A stretch of 64,000 nt of DNA from Rhodocaloribacter litoris. GTDB taxonomy: Bacteria; Bacteroidota; Rhodothermia; Rhodothermales; ISCAR-4553. Of the stretch, positions 29,203 through 38,235 are shown piece after piece. Positions within the stretch are counted from its first letter, which is position 1, and each line of letters opens with the position of its first letter. A model generated the notes under the pieces. It had not been told where the DNA came from. It ran no database searches and worked only from the letters and a program-made list of their open reading frames with translations. Location: contig NZ_CP076718.1 of the NCBI RefSeq assembly GCF_011682235.2, positions 430,469-494,468 of the forward strand, written 5' to 3'. A program made the position numbers and the translations under genes.

Positions 29203-30249
29203 ATGCTTCGTGTAAAACGGATTCTTCTACCGACGGATCTGTCCGATCCGCTGGTGTTGCTGCACGCCCTGCGGCTCACCCGGCCTTTCCATGCCGAACT
29301 GCACGTCTTTCACGTCGCCCACGGCAACACCGTTCGCCCGCCCTGGAACCGGCGGGCTTTTCTCCGGTGGCTCCGGGCCGAGCTGGACGGCCTGCCCGAA
29401 ACGAACGAGACCTCGCTGGCCAACCTGTATTTCCATCAGGAGGACGTGGGGCGCGAGGTCGTCAGCCAGGAAATCGCCCGCTTTGCCGAGCGGAAAGGTA
29501 TCGACCTGATCGTTCTGGGTCCCCTGGGCCGGCAAGAACCCGACCACACGCTCGACGGCCAGCTCGCCGGCGAGGTGGTGCAACGGGCCCCCTGCCCCGT
29601 CCTCACGTTCCGGCGGGAAAGCGTGGCCGGCGAGGTGCTTTCCCCGCAGCACCTGCTGGTACCCACGGACTTTTCGGACTGCTCGCAGCACGCGCTCATG
29701 CATGCCCGGGAGCTTGCCGCCCGCCATCAGGCCCGCCTGACGCTGCTGCACGTCATTCCGCGGCGTACCATGCTGCACGGCCGGGACAACCCGCTGTTGC
29801 ATCAGATCCTGGAACAGATGAACCGCCCCGGTTTCTACGAAGCCCATCTACGGGAGCTCTTTCGGTCGGTGCCGGGCCCGGACGTGCCGGTCGCCTTCCG
29901 CACGGTGAACGGGCCGGTGGTCGAGGGCATCACCGGCTTTGCCGCCGAGACGGGCGTCGACCTGATCGTGATCGCGACGCACGGGGTAACCGGCATCCGG
30001 CACTACCCCATCGGCCGCGTCGCCGAGCAGGTGGTGCGCCGCGCCCCGGTGCCGGTCTTCGCGGTAAGGTCCTTCGGCCGCTCGCTGGTCCCGGCCACCC
30101 CGGCGACGTTCAGCCAGCCTGCCGTGACCAGTTTCACCCACCTGCTTTTCGAGCACGCCCGGGCGTTCCTGCCGGCCCCGCCCGTTCCGGTGGCCGCCTC
30201 ACGCCCGGCCCCGCGGTCGCTGCCGGTCGTGCCCCCGGAGTCCCGCTGA
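29203..30249 (+). CDS. Tandem universal stress protein
   Basis: 348 residues with two Usp domains: 1-145 (KRILLPTDLSD ... LIVLGPLGR ... PCPVLTFRR) and 150-285 (HLLVPTDFSDCSQHAL ... DLIVIATHGVTG ... VPVFAVRSF). The second keeps the ATP-binding G-x2-G-x9-G pattern (THGVTGIRHYPIGRVAEQV); the first has it in altered form, so only the C-terminal domain probably binds ATP. The last ~60 residues are Pro/Ala-rich and likely disordered. Usp proteins act in stress survival in the cytoplasm. Single gene, convergent with hpt. Confidence 0.88.
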   Translation: MLRVKRILLPTDLSDPLVLLHALRLTRPFHAELHVFHVAHGNTVRPPWNRRAFLRWLRAELDGLPETNETSLANLYFHQEDVGREVVSQEIARFAERKGIDLIVLGPLGRQEPDHTLDGQLAGEVVQRAPCPVLTFRRESVAGEVLSPQHLLVPTDFSDCSQHALMHARELAARHQARLTLLHVIPRRTMLHGRDNPLLHQILEQMNRPGFYEAHLRELFRSVPGPDVPVAFRTVNGPVVEGITGFAAETGVDLIVIATHGVTGIRHYPIGRVAEQVVRRAPVPVFAVRSFGRSLVPATPATFSQPAVTSFTHLLFEHARAFLPAPPVPVAASRPAPRSLPVVPPESR

Positions 30250-30279
30250 ACGCCGTTCGAGGCCGCCCCGGGCGCCTGC

Positions 30280-30849
30280 TCAGGCGGCGTCGTCGAGGAT
30301 GTAGAGGTCCGGCAGGTTGCGCCCGAGCTGGCCGTAGTCGAGCCCGTACCCGATGACGAACAGGTTGGGGATGCGGAAGCCGACGTAGTCGAGCGGCACC
30401 TCGTCCCGGGTGGCTTCTTCCTTGTGGAGCAGCGTGACGGTGCGCACGGAGGCCGGCCCTTCCTCCTGCACCTTCCGGATGATGAACGCCATCGAGAGGC
30501 CGGTGTCGACGATGTCTTCCACGATGAGTACGTGCCGCCCGGCCAGGTCGGCGTCGATCTTTTTCAGCTCGTGCACCACCCCGCTCGAGATCTTGCTCGC
30601 GCCGTAGGAGGAGAGCTTGAGGAAATCCACCTCGCAGTCGATGTCGATGGCGCGCATCAGGTCGGCCAGAAACATGAAGGCGCCGTTGAGCACGCCGATC
30701 AGGATGGGCCGTTTCCCTTCGTAGTCGCGGCTGATGGCTTCGCCCAGGGCCCTGACCCGCTGCTGGATGGTGTCCCGGTCGAGATAGAGGCGAAAGCGTT
30801 CGCCCCGGCACAGGATCGTCTTTTTCGTCTCGGCAAGGTTGGAGGACAT
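30280..30849 (-). CDS. hpt: Hypoxanthine phosphoribosyltransferase
   Basis: 189 residues, purine salvage. The PRPP-binding loop VLIVEDIVDTGLS carries Glu111-Asp112 and Asp115-Thr-Gly; the flexible-loop serine-tyrosine pair is in LKLSSYGAS, and the purine-contacting region is VGFRIPNLFVIGYGLDY. It converts hypoxanthine or guanine with PRPP to IMP or GMP. It lies 104 bases downstream of tilS on the same strand, the same tilS-hpt order known from many bacteria, where both often share a transcript. Confidence 0.95.
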   Translation of the reverse strand: MSSNLAETKKTILCRGERFRLYLDRDTIQQRVRALGEAISRDYEGKRPILIGVLNGAFMFLADLMRAIDIDCEVDFLKLSSYGASKISSGVVHELKKIDADLAGRHVLIVEDIVDTGLSMAFIIRKVQEEGPASVRTVTLLHKEEATRDEVPLDYVGFRIPNLFVIGYGLDYGQLGRNLPDLYILDDAA

Positions 30850-30953
30850 GCTTTCGCCGGTGATGGTCCCAGGATCGAGGTGTAAAAAATTACGGCACGT
30901 CCGGCACGAATCATAGCCTGCGGCCGGAGCGCCTGCGGCTCTTCACCGGGAAT

Positions 30954-32381
30954 CTACCGATCCGCGACGTCCTCTTCGGGCCGGAGCGACGTGAAGGAGA
31001 GCCGCAGGAAGCGGCGGGTGGCGTCGCGGACGCGCACCGTCTCGGCGAGGCGGTGGCCGACGACCCAGACGATCTCCTCCCCGCTGCAGACCACCCGCAC
31101 CCGTGCCCGCGCGTGGGGCGGCACTTTGGCCTGGGTGAGCAGATCGCTGACCTTCTGGCGTCCCTGCATGCCGAGCGGGCGCAGGCGGTCGCCGGCGTGC
31201 CAGAACCGGACGGCAAGCGGGAAGGTGAGCCGGTCCGCATCCACGATCTCGCAAAAACGCCCGGTGCCCGTCAGGTCGCCGGGCCGCTCCGGCAACGGCT
31301 CGGCCCGCAGGATGCCGTCGTCGAACACGAGGGCGTCGCCCGGTTTCCGGAGCAGCCAGGCCGGGGTCGTTGCGGTCTCCCCCGCCCTTTTCTCCCGGTG
31401 TCGGGTGAAGAAGAGCGCGGTGCGCTCGCGCCACACCGTCCCGCCGGAGAGCACGACGCGGCGCCCCACCTGGGCCTCGATCAGGGCTTCGACGGCTTCG
31501 GCGACGGAGGCCCGGTACGGGGCCCCGGGCAGCCAGCGGGCCAGGGCTTCGAGCAGGAGCCGCCGGCGCCAGACCGCGGGCAGGGGATGCAGCACGTCCA
31601 GTTCCAGCCGTCCTCCCCGGGTGGTGGCCCGCCCCGCCGCCTCGAAGAGGGAGCTGACGGCGGGCTCGATGGCGTGCGCCAGGTAGTCCCGCACCATCTC
31701 TGCGGTGCGGGCGACCTGGTCGATCGCCGCCGGGCCGAAGTGCTCGCGCAGGCGCGGCATGATCTCGGCGCGCAGCCTGCCGCGCCGGTACCTCGGATCC
31801 GCATTCGAGGGGTCTTCCCGCCAGCGGAGCCCTTCGGCGCGGGCATAGGCTTCGATGGCCGCCCGCGGGACGCCCAGGAGCGGGCGAATGACGCGACGCG
31901 GTCCCTCCGGCCGGAGAGGCCGTGCCGGCGCCATACCGGCGAGGCCCTCCAGGCCGGCTCCCCGGAAGAGGTTGAGCAGGACGGTCTCCGCCTGGTCGTC
32001 CCGGTGGTGCCCCACGGCCACCCGGGTCAGGCCTTCCGCCGCGGCCACCTCGTCGAAGAAGGCGTACCGGAGGTCCCGCGCCGCCTCCTGGAGGGACTGC
32101 CCGGCCGCCCGGGCCGCCGCCCGCGTCGCGGGCCGGTGCACGTGGAGCGGCACGCCGTAGCGCGCGCAGGCTTCCCGCACGAGCCGCTCGTCCGCCTCCG
32201 ACGCCGCCCCGCGCAGCCCGTAGTTGACGTGGGCAACCACGACCGGATAACCCAGGCGGTGCAGCACGTCGAGCAACGTCATGGAATCCACGCCCCCGCT
32301 GACACCGGCGAGCACCCGCTCGCCCGGTTCGAGGAGCCGGTGCCGGGCGATGAAGGCCGCAACCTGTTCACGAAGCGACAT
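30954..32381 (-). CDS. tilS: tRNA(Ile)-lysidine synthase
   Basis: 475 residues, PP-loop ATPase with SGGVDS at residues 28-33, the HVNYGLRG motif, GHHRDDQAETVLLNLFRGAG, and the TilS-type C-terminal domains (PLGMQGRQKVSDLLTQAKVP). It modifies C34 of tRNA-Ile(CAU) to lysidine so that it reads AUA; it is essential in most bacteria. It starts 57 bases after the mutL stop in the same direction and belongs to the leftward housekeeping run. Confidence 0.95.
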   Translation of the reverse strand: MSLREQVAAFIARHRLLEPGERVLAGVSGGVDSMTLLDVLHRLGYPVVVAHVNYGLRGAASEADERLVREACARYGVPLHVHRPATRAAARAAGQSLQEAARDLRYAFFDEVAAAEGLTRVAVGHHRDDQAETVLLNLFRGAGLEGLAGMAPARPLRPEGPRRVIRPLLGVPRAAIEAYARAEGLRWREDPSNADPRYRRGRLRAEIMPRLREHFGPAAIDQVARTAEMVRDYLAHAIEPAVSSLFEAAGRATTRGGRLELDVLHPLPAVWRRRLLLEALARWLPGAPYRASVAEAVEALIEAQVGRRVVLSGGTVWRERTALFFTRHREKRAGETATTPAWLLRKPGDALVFDDGILRAEPLPERPGDLTGTGRFCEIVDADRLTFPLAVRFWHAGDRLRPLGMQGRQKVSDLLTQAKVPPHARARVRVVCSGEEIVWVVGHRLAETVRVRDATRRFLRLSFTSLRPEEDVADR

Positions 32382-32438
32382 ACCGGCGGCGCGAGGATGA
32401 GCTGGGCGTCGAAACGGGTCGATCCGGTCCCGCCCACA

Positions 32439-34319
32439 TCAGGCACGACCGAATCGTTTCTGGAGCTCCTCGATGGCGATCTTGACCATCGTGGGGCGGC
32501 CCTGCGGGCAGGCGTAGGGCATTTCGCAGAGAAAGAGCTGGTCGATGAGCGTCCGCATCTCCTTCGTGGAAAGCTTCACCCCCGGCTTGATGGCGCTGCG
32601 GCGGGCGATGCTTTTGGCCAGCGCCTCCCGCCGCCGGTCCCGGCCGGTGTCTCCGAAGGTCTTGTACGCATCCAGGATGTCTTCCAGGATGGAGCGTTCG
32701 TCGCCGGTGCGGATCTCGGCCGGCACACCGCGCACGACGACCGACCGCCCGCCGAACGGCTCGAGATCGAACCCGAGCGAGCGCAGGTCCGGCAGCAGTT
32801 CGGTGAGCAGCTCGTAGTCCGCCGGGGAGAAGTCGAGCGTATGGGGGAAAAGCAGCTGCTGAGAAAGGCCGAAGCCGCCCCGCAGGTTCTGGAGGGCCTT
32901 CTCATACAGGATCCGTTCGTGCGCCGCGTTCTGGTCGACGATCATGAGTCCCGAGCGGATCTGGGTGAGGATGTAGGCGTCGTGCAGTTGCCACAGCAGG
33001 GGTTCCCGGTCGGGGGTCTCGTCTTCGAGGTCGCTGGCGGTAGCACCGGAAGCGATCACCGCCCCTTCGGCGTCGTCCGTGCCGGGGGCGGGGCGGTACA
33101 GCCGTTCCGTCAACTCGCCCGGCCGCGGTGCGTCGGAACGGGTTCCTCGTCCTGCCGGCCGGGCCGGGAAGGAGGCGCCTTCCGGGTCCGTCGCCGGGCG
33201 CGCCCCCTCCCACGGCACGACGAACGGACGGGGGGCTGCCGGAAACGACGCCGCGCCCGTGGGCGCCGGCTCGATCTCCGGGGTCAGCGCCGCCGTACCG
33301 AGTCCCTTTTTGACCACGGCCCGGAGAAAGCCGTAGACGCCGCGCTCGTCGTCGAACTTGACCTCCGCCTTCGTCGGATGCACGTTGACGTCCACATGAC
33401 GGGGGTCGAGGTTCAGAAAGAGGGTGAAGAACGGATGGGCGCCCTCGGGCAGGGCATCCCCGTAGGCCGTGGCGACCGCGTGTTCGAGGTAGCGGTTCCG
33501 GACGTAGCGCCCGTTGACGAACAGGAACTGTTCGCCCCGGCTCCGGCGTCGCAGCGACGGGGCCCCGACGAAGCCATAGACCGAAAGATAGCTCGTCGTC
33601 TCCTCCACCGGCACGAGGTGTTCCTCGTACTCCTTGCCGAAGAGCGCGGCCACCCGGTGGCGCAGGGCCTCGAACGGGTCGTCCGACGGCGCGGCGGCGA
33701 GCCGGTACACCTCGTTGTCGTCGTGGATGAGGGTGAAGCCGACGTTCGGGTGCGAAAGCGCCAGAAACTGGAACGTCTCGACCAGGTGCTTGAACTCGGT
33801 GGCGGGCGACTTGAGGAAGTTGCGGCGGGCCGGGACGTTATAGAACAGGTTGCGCACGGCGACCGAGGTGCCGTCGGGCGTGGCACAGGGTTCTTTCGCC
33901 ACGAGCCGCCCGCCCTCGACGCGCACGCAGAGACCGGCGGCGTCGGTGGCGCGCTTCGTGCGCAGCTCCACCTGTGCCACGGCGGCGATCGAGGCGAGGG
34001 CCTCGCCCCGGAAACCGAGGGTCAGGATGCGTTCGAGGTCCTCGGCCGTACGGATCTTGCTGGTGGCGTGGCGCTGGAAGCAGGTGACGGCGTCGGCCGG
34101 TCCCATCCCGCAGCCGTCGTCGATCACCTGCACCAGCTCGCGCCCGGCGGCCTTCAACAGCACGGTCACCTGCGAGGCGCCCGCGTCGAGCGCGTTCTCG
34201 ATCAACTCCTTCGCTGCCGAGGCCGGGCGCTGCACCACCTCCCCCGCCGCGATCTTGTTCGCGAGGGAATCGGGCATCACCCGGATGATGCTATCGGGAT
34301 CGACCACCACGCCGGACAC
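32439..34319 (-). CDS. mutL: DNA mismatch repair protein MutL
   Basis: 626 residues. The GHKL ATPase is intact: KIAAGEVVQRPASAAKELIENALDAG in parts (GEVVQRP, ELIENALDAG), DDGCGM, RHATSKI and GFRGEALASI. After a Pro/Arg-rich linker (about 330-430), the dimerisation domain carries the endonuclease-type motif DQNAAHERILYE at 462-473, in which the usual His is Asn464, and CPQGRP near 604-609, in which the usual CPHGRP His is Gln606. The nicking site may therefore be altered (see findings). It connects MutS with downstream repair. Upstream lies a 69-aa membrane protein gene, 45 bases away. Confidence 0.95.
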   Translation of the reverse strand: MSGVVVDPDSIIRVMPDSLANKIAAGEVVQRPASAAKELIENALDAGASQVTVLLKAAGRELVQVIDDGCGMGPADAVTCFQRHATSKIRTAEDLERILTLGFRGEALASIAAVAQVELRTKRATDAAGLCVRVEGGRLVAKEPCATPDGTSVAVRNLFYNVPARRNFLKSPATEFKHLVETFQFLALSHPNVGFTLIHDDNEVYRLAAAPSDDPFEALRHRVAALFGKEYEEHLVPVEETTSYLSVYGFVGAPSLRRRSRGEQFLFVNGRYVRNRYLEHAVATAYGDALPEGAHPFFTLFLNLDPRHVDVNVHPTKAEVKFDDERGVYGFLRAVVKKGLGTAALTPEIEPAPTGAASFPAAPRPFVVPWEGARPATDPEGASFPARPAGRGTRSDAPRPGELTERLYRPAPGTDDAEGAVIASGATASDLEDETPDREPLLWQLHDAYILTQIRSGLMIVDQNAAHERILYEKALQNLRGGFGLSQQLLFPHTLDFSPADYELLTELLPDLRSLGFDLEPFGGRSVVVRGVPAEIRTGDERSILEDILDAYKTFGDTGRDRRREALAKSIARRSAIKPGVKLSTKEMRTLIDQLFLCEMPYACPQGRPTMVKIAIEELQKRFGRA

Positions 34320-34364
34320 GCACCGCCCTCCTGTTGTGCTTCTTGCTGCTCGTCCTGTTCCCGG

Positions 34365-34574
34365 TCATCCCAGCTTCATGTAGATGTAGAGGGCCATGGC
34401 CAGCATGACCAGGAAGTAGATGATGCCTGCCGGATTTCGCCGCTGCGCCCGTGACTTGCTCTTGATGCGGATGCGGCGCTTGAGCCGCTCTTCCCGTTCC
34501 GGATTGTAGTAGCGGGGTTCGTACGAGAAGCGCCGGTTCCGGATCCGGCGGTTGCTTGGAATGAACAGCCCCAT
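34365..34574 (-). CDS. Small basic membrane protein (69 aa)
   Basis: The first 48 residues are strongly basic (PSNRRIRNRRFSYEPRYYN, ERLKRRIRIKSKSRAQRR) and the C terminus is one membrane helix (IIYFLVMLAMALYIYMKLG). It should sit in the inner membrane with a basic cytoplasmic part. No named family recognised. Met at 34574 is chosen; the upstream frame is Pro/Ala-rich and non-conserved in appearance. It lies between cdsA and mutL in the leftward run. Confidence 0.7.
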   Translation of the reverse strand: MGLFIPSNRRIRNRRFSYEPRYYNPEREERLKRRIRIKSKSRAQRRNPAGIIYFLVMLAMALYIYMKLG

Positions 34575-34693
34575 GTCCTTGCCGCCATTGGATGGAAAGG
34601 GTCGCGAAGATGCCGGTCGGCGCAGGTTATACAGACCCTCCGGAACATCGTTCCGTCCGGCCGCGGCCGCGCCGGGCGGTCCCGGGACCGGCT

Positions 34694-35515
34694 TCATGCG
34701 TAGAGGCGGGCCACGTAGGCCAGGTAGAGATAGACCAGGGGCACGGCCAGGATGAGTGCGTCGAGGCGGTCGAGGAGGCCGCCGTGCCCCGGCAGGATCG
34801 TGCCGGAGTCCTTGACGCCGGCGGCCCGTTTCATCTTGCTCTCGGCCAGGTCGCCGAGCTGGCTGACGACGCCGCAGAGAAGGCCCACCATCAGGAGGTG
34901 CGGCCAGGCCAGGAAGGGCAGCACCGTCAGCTTGAACACCACGGCGGCCGCAAGGGCCCCGGCGGCCCCGCCGATCGTCCCCTCCCAGGTCTTCTTGGGA
35001 GAAACCCGGGGGGCCAGCGGGCGGCGGCCGAGCGCCTTGCCGGTGTAGTAGGCCAGCGTGTCCGTCACCCAGACGAGCACCACGACGGCCAGCGTCAGCC
35101 AGAACGCCTCGCGGTCGCCGACGGCACCGCCTTCGGCCAGGCGCAGCCGGATCAGGAACGCGAGGAAGAGGGTCGGATAGAGGGCGCCGAAGACCGTGGC
35201 CGCCAGCGACGGCAGCGGGTTGTCTTCGGCATGCCGCAACGGGCTCAGGGCCAGCCCGGCGAGTACCAGCGCCAGCGCCGCCGCCCCCGCTGCGGGTACA
35301 TAGGCCCAGAGCACCAGCAGGGCCCCGAGCACGAGCCCTTCCGCCTTCCGCGGCGACAGCCCCCCCGCCTCCATGAGGTGGTACACCTCACGCTGGGCCA
35401 GCAACGCCACCCCCAGCAGCAAGCCGCCAACCCACCACCCGCCGGCATACAGGACCCCGACCACCACCGGTATCCCGATCAGGGCCGTCAGCAGGCGAAG
35501 CACCGCGTTGGACAT
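34694..35515 (-). CDS. cdsA: Phosphatidate cytidylyltransferase
   Basis: 273 residues, about eight membrane helices. The family signature near the C terminus reads SQLGDLAESKMKRAAGVKD followed by SGTILPGHGGLLDRLDAL, including the conserved Asp pairs. The enzyme makes CDP-diacylglycerol from phosphatidate and CTP for phospholipid synthesis in the inner membrane. It lies 32 bases downstream of the DUF2007 gene and 119 bases before the small membrane protein gene. Confidence 0.95.
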   Translation of the reverse strand: MSNAVLRLLTALIGIPVVVGVLYAGGWWVGGLLLGVALLAQREVYHLMEAGGLSPRKAEGLVLGALLVLWAYVPAAGAAALALVLAGLALSPLRHAEDNPLPSLAATVFGALYPTLFLAFLIRLRLAEGGAVGDREAFWLTLAVVVLVWVTDTLAYYTGKALGRRPLAPRVSPKKTWEGTIGGAAGALAAAVVFKLTVLPFLAWPHLLMVGLLCGVVSQLGDLAESKMKRAAGVKDSGTILPGHGGLLDRLDALILAVPLVYLYLAYVARLYA

Positions 35516-35547
35516 GGGCGATCCCGCAGGTGAGAACGTGCGCCGGC

Positions 35548-35928
35548 TCAGGTGTCTTCCTCTTCTTCCCCCTCCTCCGGCGTGCTGAGGCGAATACGCT
35601 CGTTGCCGGAATCGAGCATGGACTCCTCGTCGTCGGCATGCGCCGGGGGGGCTTCCGGGTTGGCGGCAAGAGCCGCCGCCTCCAGTTCCTCGTCGCTGAT
35701 CGGCTCGCTCGCCAGCAGGGCACGCGCCTCCGCCTCGTGTTCGGGCGGCACCATCACGTGCACCCGGGCCAGCCCTTCGATCATGGTCAGGTTGAACGCA
35801 TGGTCGCGCTGCGTCAGAACGACCGCCGGGATACCCGCGTCGTCCAGCCGGTCACGCACCAGGTCCGCTTCGTAGTCGGTGCCGCTCATGTAGACGGACA
35901 CCCATCCCTCATATCTTCGATCCGACAT
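35548..35928 (-). CDS. DUF2007-type putative signal-transducing protein
   Basis: 126 residues. The first ~70 form the small DUF2007 ferredoxin-like fold (WVSVYMSGTDYEADLVRDRL, then AGIPAVVLTQRD and ARVHVMVPPEHEAEARALL). The tail is acidic and disordered (EEGEEEEDT). The domain binds an unknown ligand or partner. The start at 35928 lies 20 bases inside the end of the CPBP protease gene, so the two are translationally linked. Confidence 0.8.
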   Translation of the reverse strand: MSDRRYEGWVSVYMSGTDYEADLVRDRLDDAGIPAVVLTQRDHAFNLTMIEGLARVHVMVPPEHEAEARALLASEPISDEELEAAALAANPEAPPAHADDEESMLDSGNERIRLSTPEEGEEEEDT

Positions 35929-36985
35929 CGTCTCGCTCTGGCTGTGGAAAGGACTCGGTCCCGGTGGCCACTCGCCCCCGCGACGCCGCGGCGACCGGCC
36001 CGCGCCGGCGCAGCACCATCCGGGCCGTCCGGTCGATAGCATACACGAACAGCACGAAAAAGACCAGCGCCGGGATCAGGACATACCAGGGGATCGCCAC
36101 GTTTTCGAGGTCGGACACGTTCAGGTCCGGCCGTGCGGCCACGTAGGCCCCCAGAAAGACGGCAAAGGCGTTGTTGGCAAAGTGAACGACGACGGCCGGC
36201 CAGAGGCTCCCGGTTCGCCAGGCCAGGTAGGCCAGGTAGATGCCCAGCACCGAAAGCGGGATGAACTGCGTCAGCCGGAGGTGAAACAGGCCGAAGAGGA
36301 GGCCTGTGAACAGGATCCCACCGGCGACGCCGAGGCTGCGTTCGGCCTGTCGCTGCACGTATCCCCGGAAGAGCAGCTCCTCACAGAGGGCCGGGGTGAC
36401 GGCCAGCATGAAGAGCGTCGGTAACAGCCCGATCTGCTGCTCCAGCACCTTCTCGATCAGGTCGAGCTGGACCTGTTCGAACTCCCGGATCCACTCGGGC
36501 CAGGGCAGGGCCTCGCTCGCCTGGGCCAGCCACTGCACCACCGGGACGAGGGCCACCAGCCCCAGCACGGCCAGGCCGACGAGCCGGCCCTCCGGTCGCC
36601 GCAGGCGCAGGAAGGCGGCCTGCCGGCGGGTATGGAGCCGGGCAAACCAGAGGGCCGGCAGGGCAATGCCGAAGACCTGCCCGATCGTGTTGGCCACCAT
36701 CAAGACGCCCGGCTGCTCCTGCATGACGTTCAGCACCGCCTCCATCAACCCCTCCGGCGGCGTTCCCCGGGCCAGCAGCAGAACCACCACGGCCACCGGC
36801 GCGATGACGAGTTGAAACACCACGAACACGAAGATCAGGCCGAACAGCACCGCCAGCAACGGCGGGAACCGATGGCGTTCCAGCGTCCCGTCGAGCGGAA
36901 GACCGCCCTCCGGATCCCAGTCGTCCGGCAGGGTACGAGACGAGGCGGCTCGTCGAAGCAGGTCGGGTGAGGCGATCTGGGTCAT
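35909..36985 (-). CDS. CPBP-family intramembrane metalloprotease
   Basis: 358 residues, about eight membrane segments. The CPBP (Abi/CAAX) motifs are present: EELLFRGYVQR (Glu-Glu and Arg), GLFHL, and HFANN, which place the active-site glutamates and histidines in the membrane. Bacterial members cleave or process membrane proteins or peptides; the substrate is not known. It overlaps the DUF2007 gene by 20 bases and follows the sigma-factor gene by 71 bases, suggesting one transcript. Confidence 0.88.
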   Translation of the reverse strand: MTQIASPDLLRRAASSRTLPDDWDPEGGLPLDGTLERHRFPPLLAVLFGLIFVFVVFQLVIAPVAVVVLLLARGTPPEGLMEAVLNVMQEQPGVLMVANTIGQVFGIALPALWFARLHTRRQAAFLRLRRPEGRLVGLAVLGLVALVPVVQWLAQASEALPWPEWIREFEQVQLDLIEKVLEQQIGLLPTLFMLAVTPALCEELLFRGYVQRQAERSLGVAGGILFTGLLFGLFHLRLTQFIPLSVLGIYLAYLAWRTGSLWPAVVVHFANNAFAVFLGAYVAARPDLNVSDLENVAIPWYVLIPALVFFVLFVYAIDRTARMVLRRRGPVAAASRGRVATGTESFPQPERDDVGSKI

Positions 36986-37056
36986 CGGAACGACGGGTCA
37001 AGGGCACGCTGCGGGGAGAAAGCGCCTACCGGAGAGCGACACACGGGTTCCCGGCC

Positions 37057-37851
37057 CTATTCGTCCACGCCGATCTCCCGGCGCAGGCGGGCCAGGATCG
37101 TACGCAGGCGGGTGTAGACATGCTTGGTTTTGTCGTACTGCATCAACTGGGCGATCTGCCGGCCCGTCATGCCGTGCTCGTATCGCAACAGCACCAGCAA
37201 CTGGTCCTCCGGATCGAGGCGGCTCAGGGCGGCGTTCAGCTCGATGATCAGCTCCCGATCGTCCAGGGCCGCCTCCAACGCTTCGACGGCACCGGGCGCT
37301 TCCGGCTGGTAACCGGTCTCACCGAGGGCCTCCAGCGAAAGGCTGGCGCGGTTCATCTGCAGGGCCGCCAGCAGGTACCACCGCTTGCTGACCGTGAGCA
37401 GGTCGTCGATCCGCTCGATGGCCGCCAGAACGTCGTGCGCCGTGCAGGGAACGCCGTGGCCGGCAACCAGATGGGCAATCTCCTCATGCGTGAGGCCCTG
37501 CTGATAGTAGTACTTGAAGACGAGCTGCTCCCGCTCGTCCAGCCGGGAAAGCACCGCCTCCGGAATGGAGACGGCCCGGTGCTTCCGCAACCGATCCCGG
37601 CAGGCATTGGCCACGACGACGCTGATCCAGGAAAGCAGGTCGCTCTCGACACGAAACTGCCGCAACGCCTGGAAATCGTTCGCGCGAAAGCGTTCGCAGA
37701 CCGTCGTGTATACCTCCATCATCTCATCGGGATCGCGCAGGAAACGCCGGATCATCCGCAGGATGAACGGGGTGTAGCGCTCCAGCAACTCGGCGTAGGC
37801 CGCTTCCGGCTCCCGTTTGAATCGCTCGATGAGGACGGTGTCCTGGTCCAT
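37057..37851 (-). CDS. Sigma-70-family factor with two region-4-like domains
   Basis: 264 residues. Residues ~8-85 resemble sigma region 2 (AAYAELLERYTPFILRMIRRF, with LLSWISVVVANACRDRLRK at the end). Residues ~98-150 form a first helix-turn-helix (LDEREQLVFKYYYQQGLTHEE), and residues ~205-262 a second (LDPEDQLLVLLRYEHGMTGRQ, KHVYTRLRTILARLRRE). Classical ECF factors have only one region 4. No anti-sigma gene is adjacent; the CPBP protease gene directly downstream could be linked functionally (inference). Met at 37851 is chosen because the frame above it is Pro/Gly-rich. Confidence 0.75.
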   Translation of the reverse strand: MDQDTVLIERFKREPEAAYAELLERYTPFILRMIRRFLRDPDEMMEVYTTVCERFRANDFQALRQFRVESDLLSWISVVVANACRDRLRKHRAVSIPEAVLSRLDEREQLVFKYYYQQGLTHEEIAHLVAGHGVPCTAHDVLAAIERIDDLLTVSKRWYLLAALQMNRASLSLEALGETGYQPEAPGAVEALEAALDDRELIIELNAALSRLDPEDQLLVLLRYEHGMTGRQIAQLMQYDKTKHVYTRLRTILARLRREIGVDE

Positions 37852-38002
37852 GGGCCTTCCCCTCACGTCGGCGGTATGACGATCCGTTCTCCAGGGATAC
37901 CCTGTCGGGCCGGCCGGCGAGACCGGCCAACCCGGCAGCAAACGAACGCCCCGGCCCCGCTCGTCTTAGCACAAACTTTGCGCCCGGGAAACCCGGACAC
38001 GC

Positions 38003-38032
38003 TTGACGGCGTTACGCGGGCATAGATATATT
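38003..38032 (+). promoter_or_regulatory. Sigma-70-type promoter of tRNA-Arg
   Basis: TTGACG at 38003-38008 and TATATT at 38027-38032 with an 18-base spacer; transcription would start about 7-10 bases on, right at the tRNA 5' end (38043). Confidence 0.65.
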
Positions 38033-38042
38033 GCAGATACAC

Positions 38043-38116
38043 GCGCTTGTAGCTCAGGTGGATAGAGCGTTGGATTCCGGATCCAAAGGTCGGGGGTTCG
38101 AATCCTCCCAAGCGCA
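38043..38116 (+). tRNA. tRNA-Arg (anticodon CCG)
   Basis: 74 nt with a complete cloverleaf: acceptor arm GCGCTTG/CAAGCGC with discriminator A, D-arm AGCTC...GAGC, anticodon stem TTGGA/TCCAA around loop TTCCGGA, and T-arm GGGGG-TTCGAAT-CCTCC. Loop positions 34-36 are CCG, reading the arginine codon CGG. The 3' CCA is not encoded. It stands alone with its own promoter and terminator. Confidence 0.95.
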
Positions 38117-38120
38117 CCCG

Positions 38121-38157
38121 ACCCCGGTGTGTCGCAGCACGCACCGGGGTTTTTTTG
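38121..38157 (+). terminator. Rho-independent terminator after tRNA-Arg
   Basis: Stem ACCCCGGTG (38121-38129) with CACCGGGGT (38142-38150), a 12-nt loop and seven T, 5 bases past the tRNA. Confidence 0.92.
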
Positions 38158-38235
38158 ATTCCGGCCGTGCCCGGCCCTTCAGGCTTTTCAACGTTCTACC
38201 GGGCGGCCTGCGAAGACGGTGCCCCCCGTCTCCCA

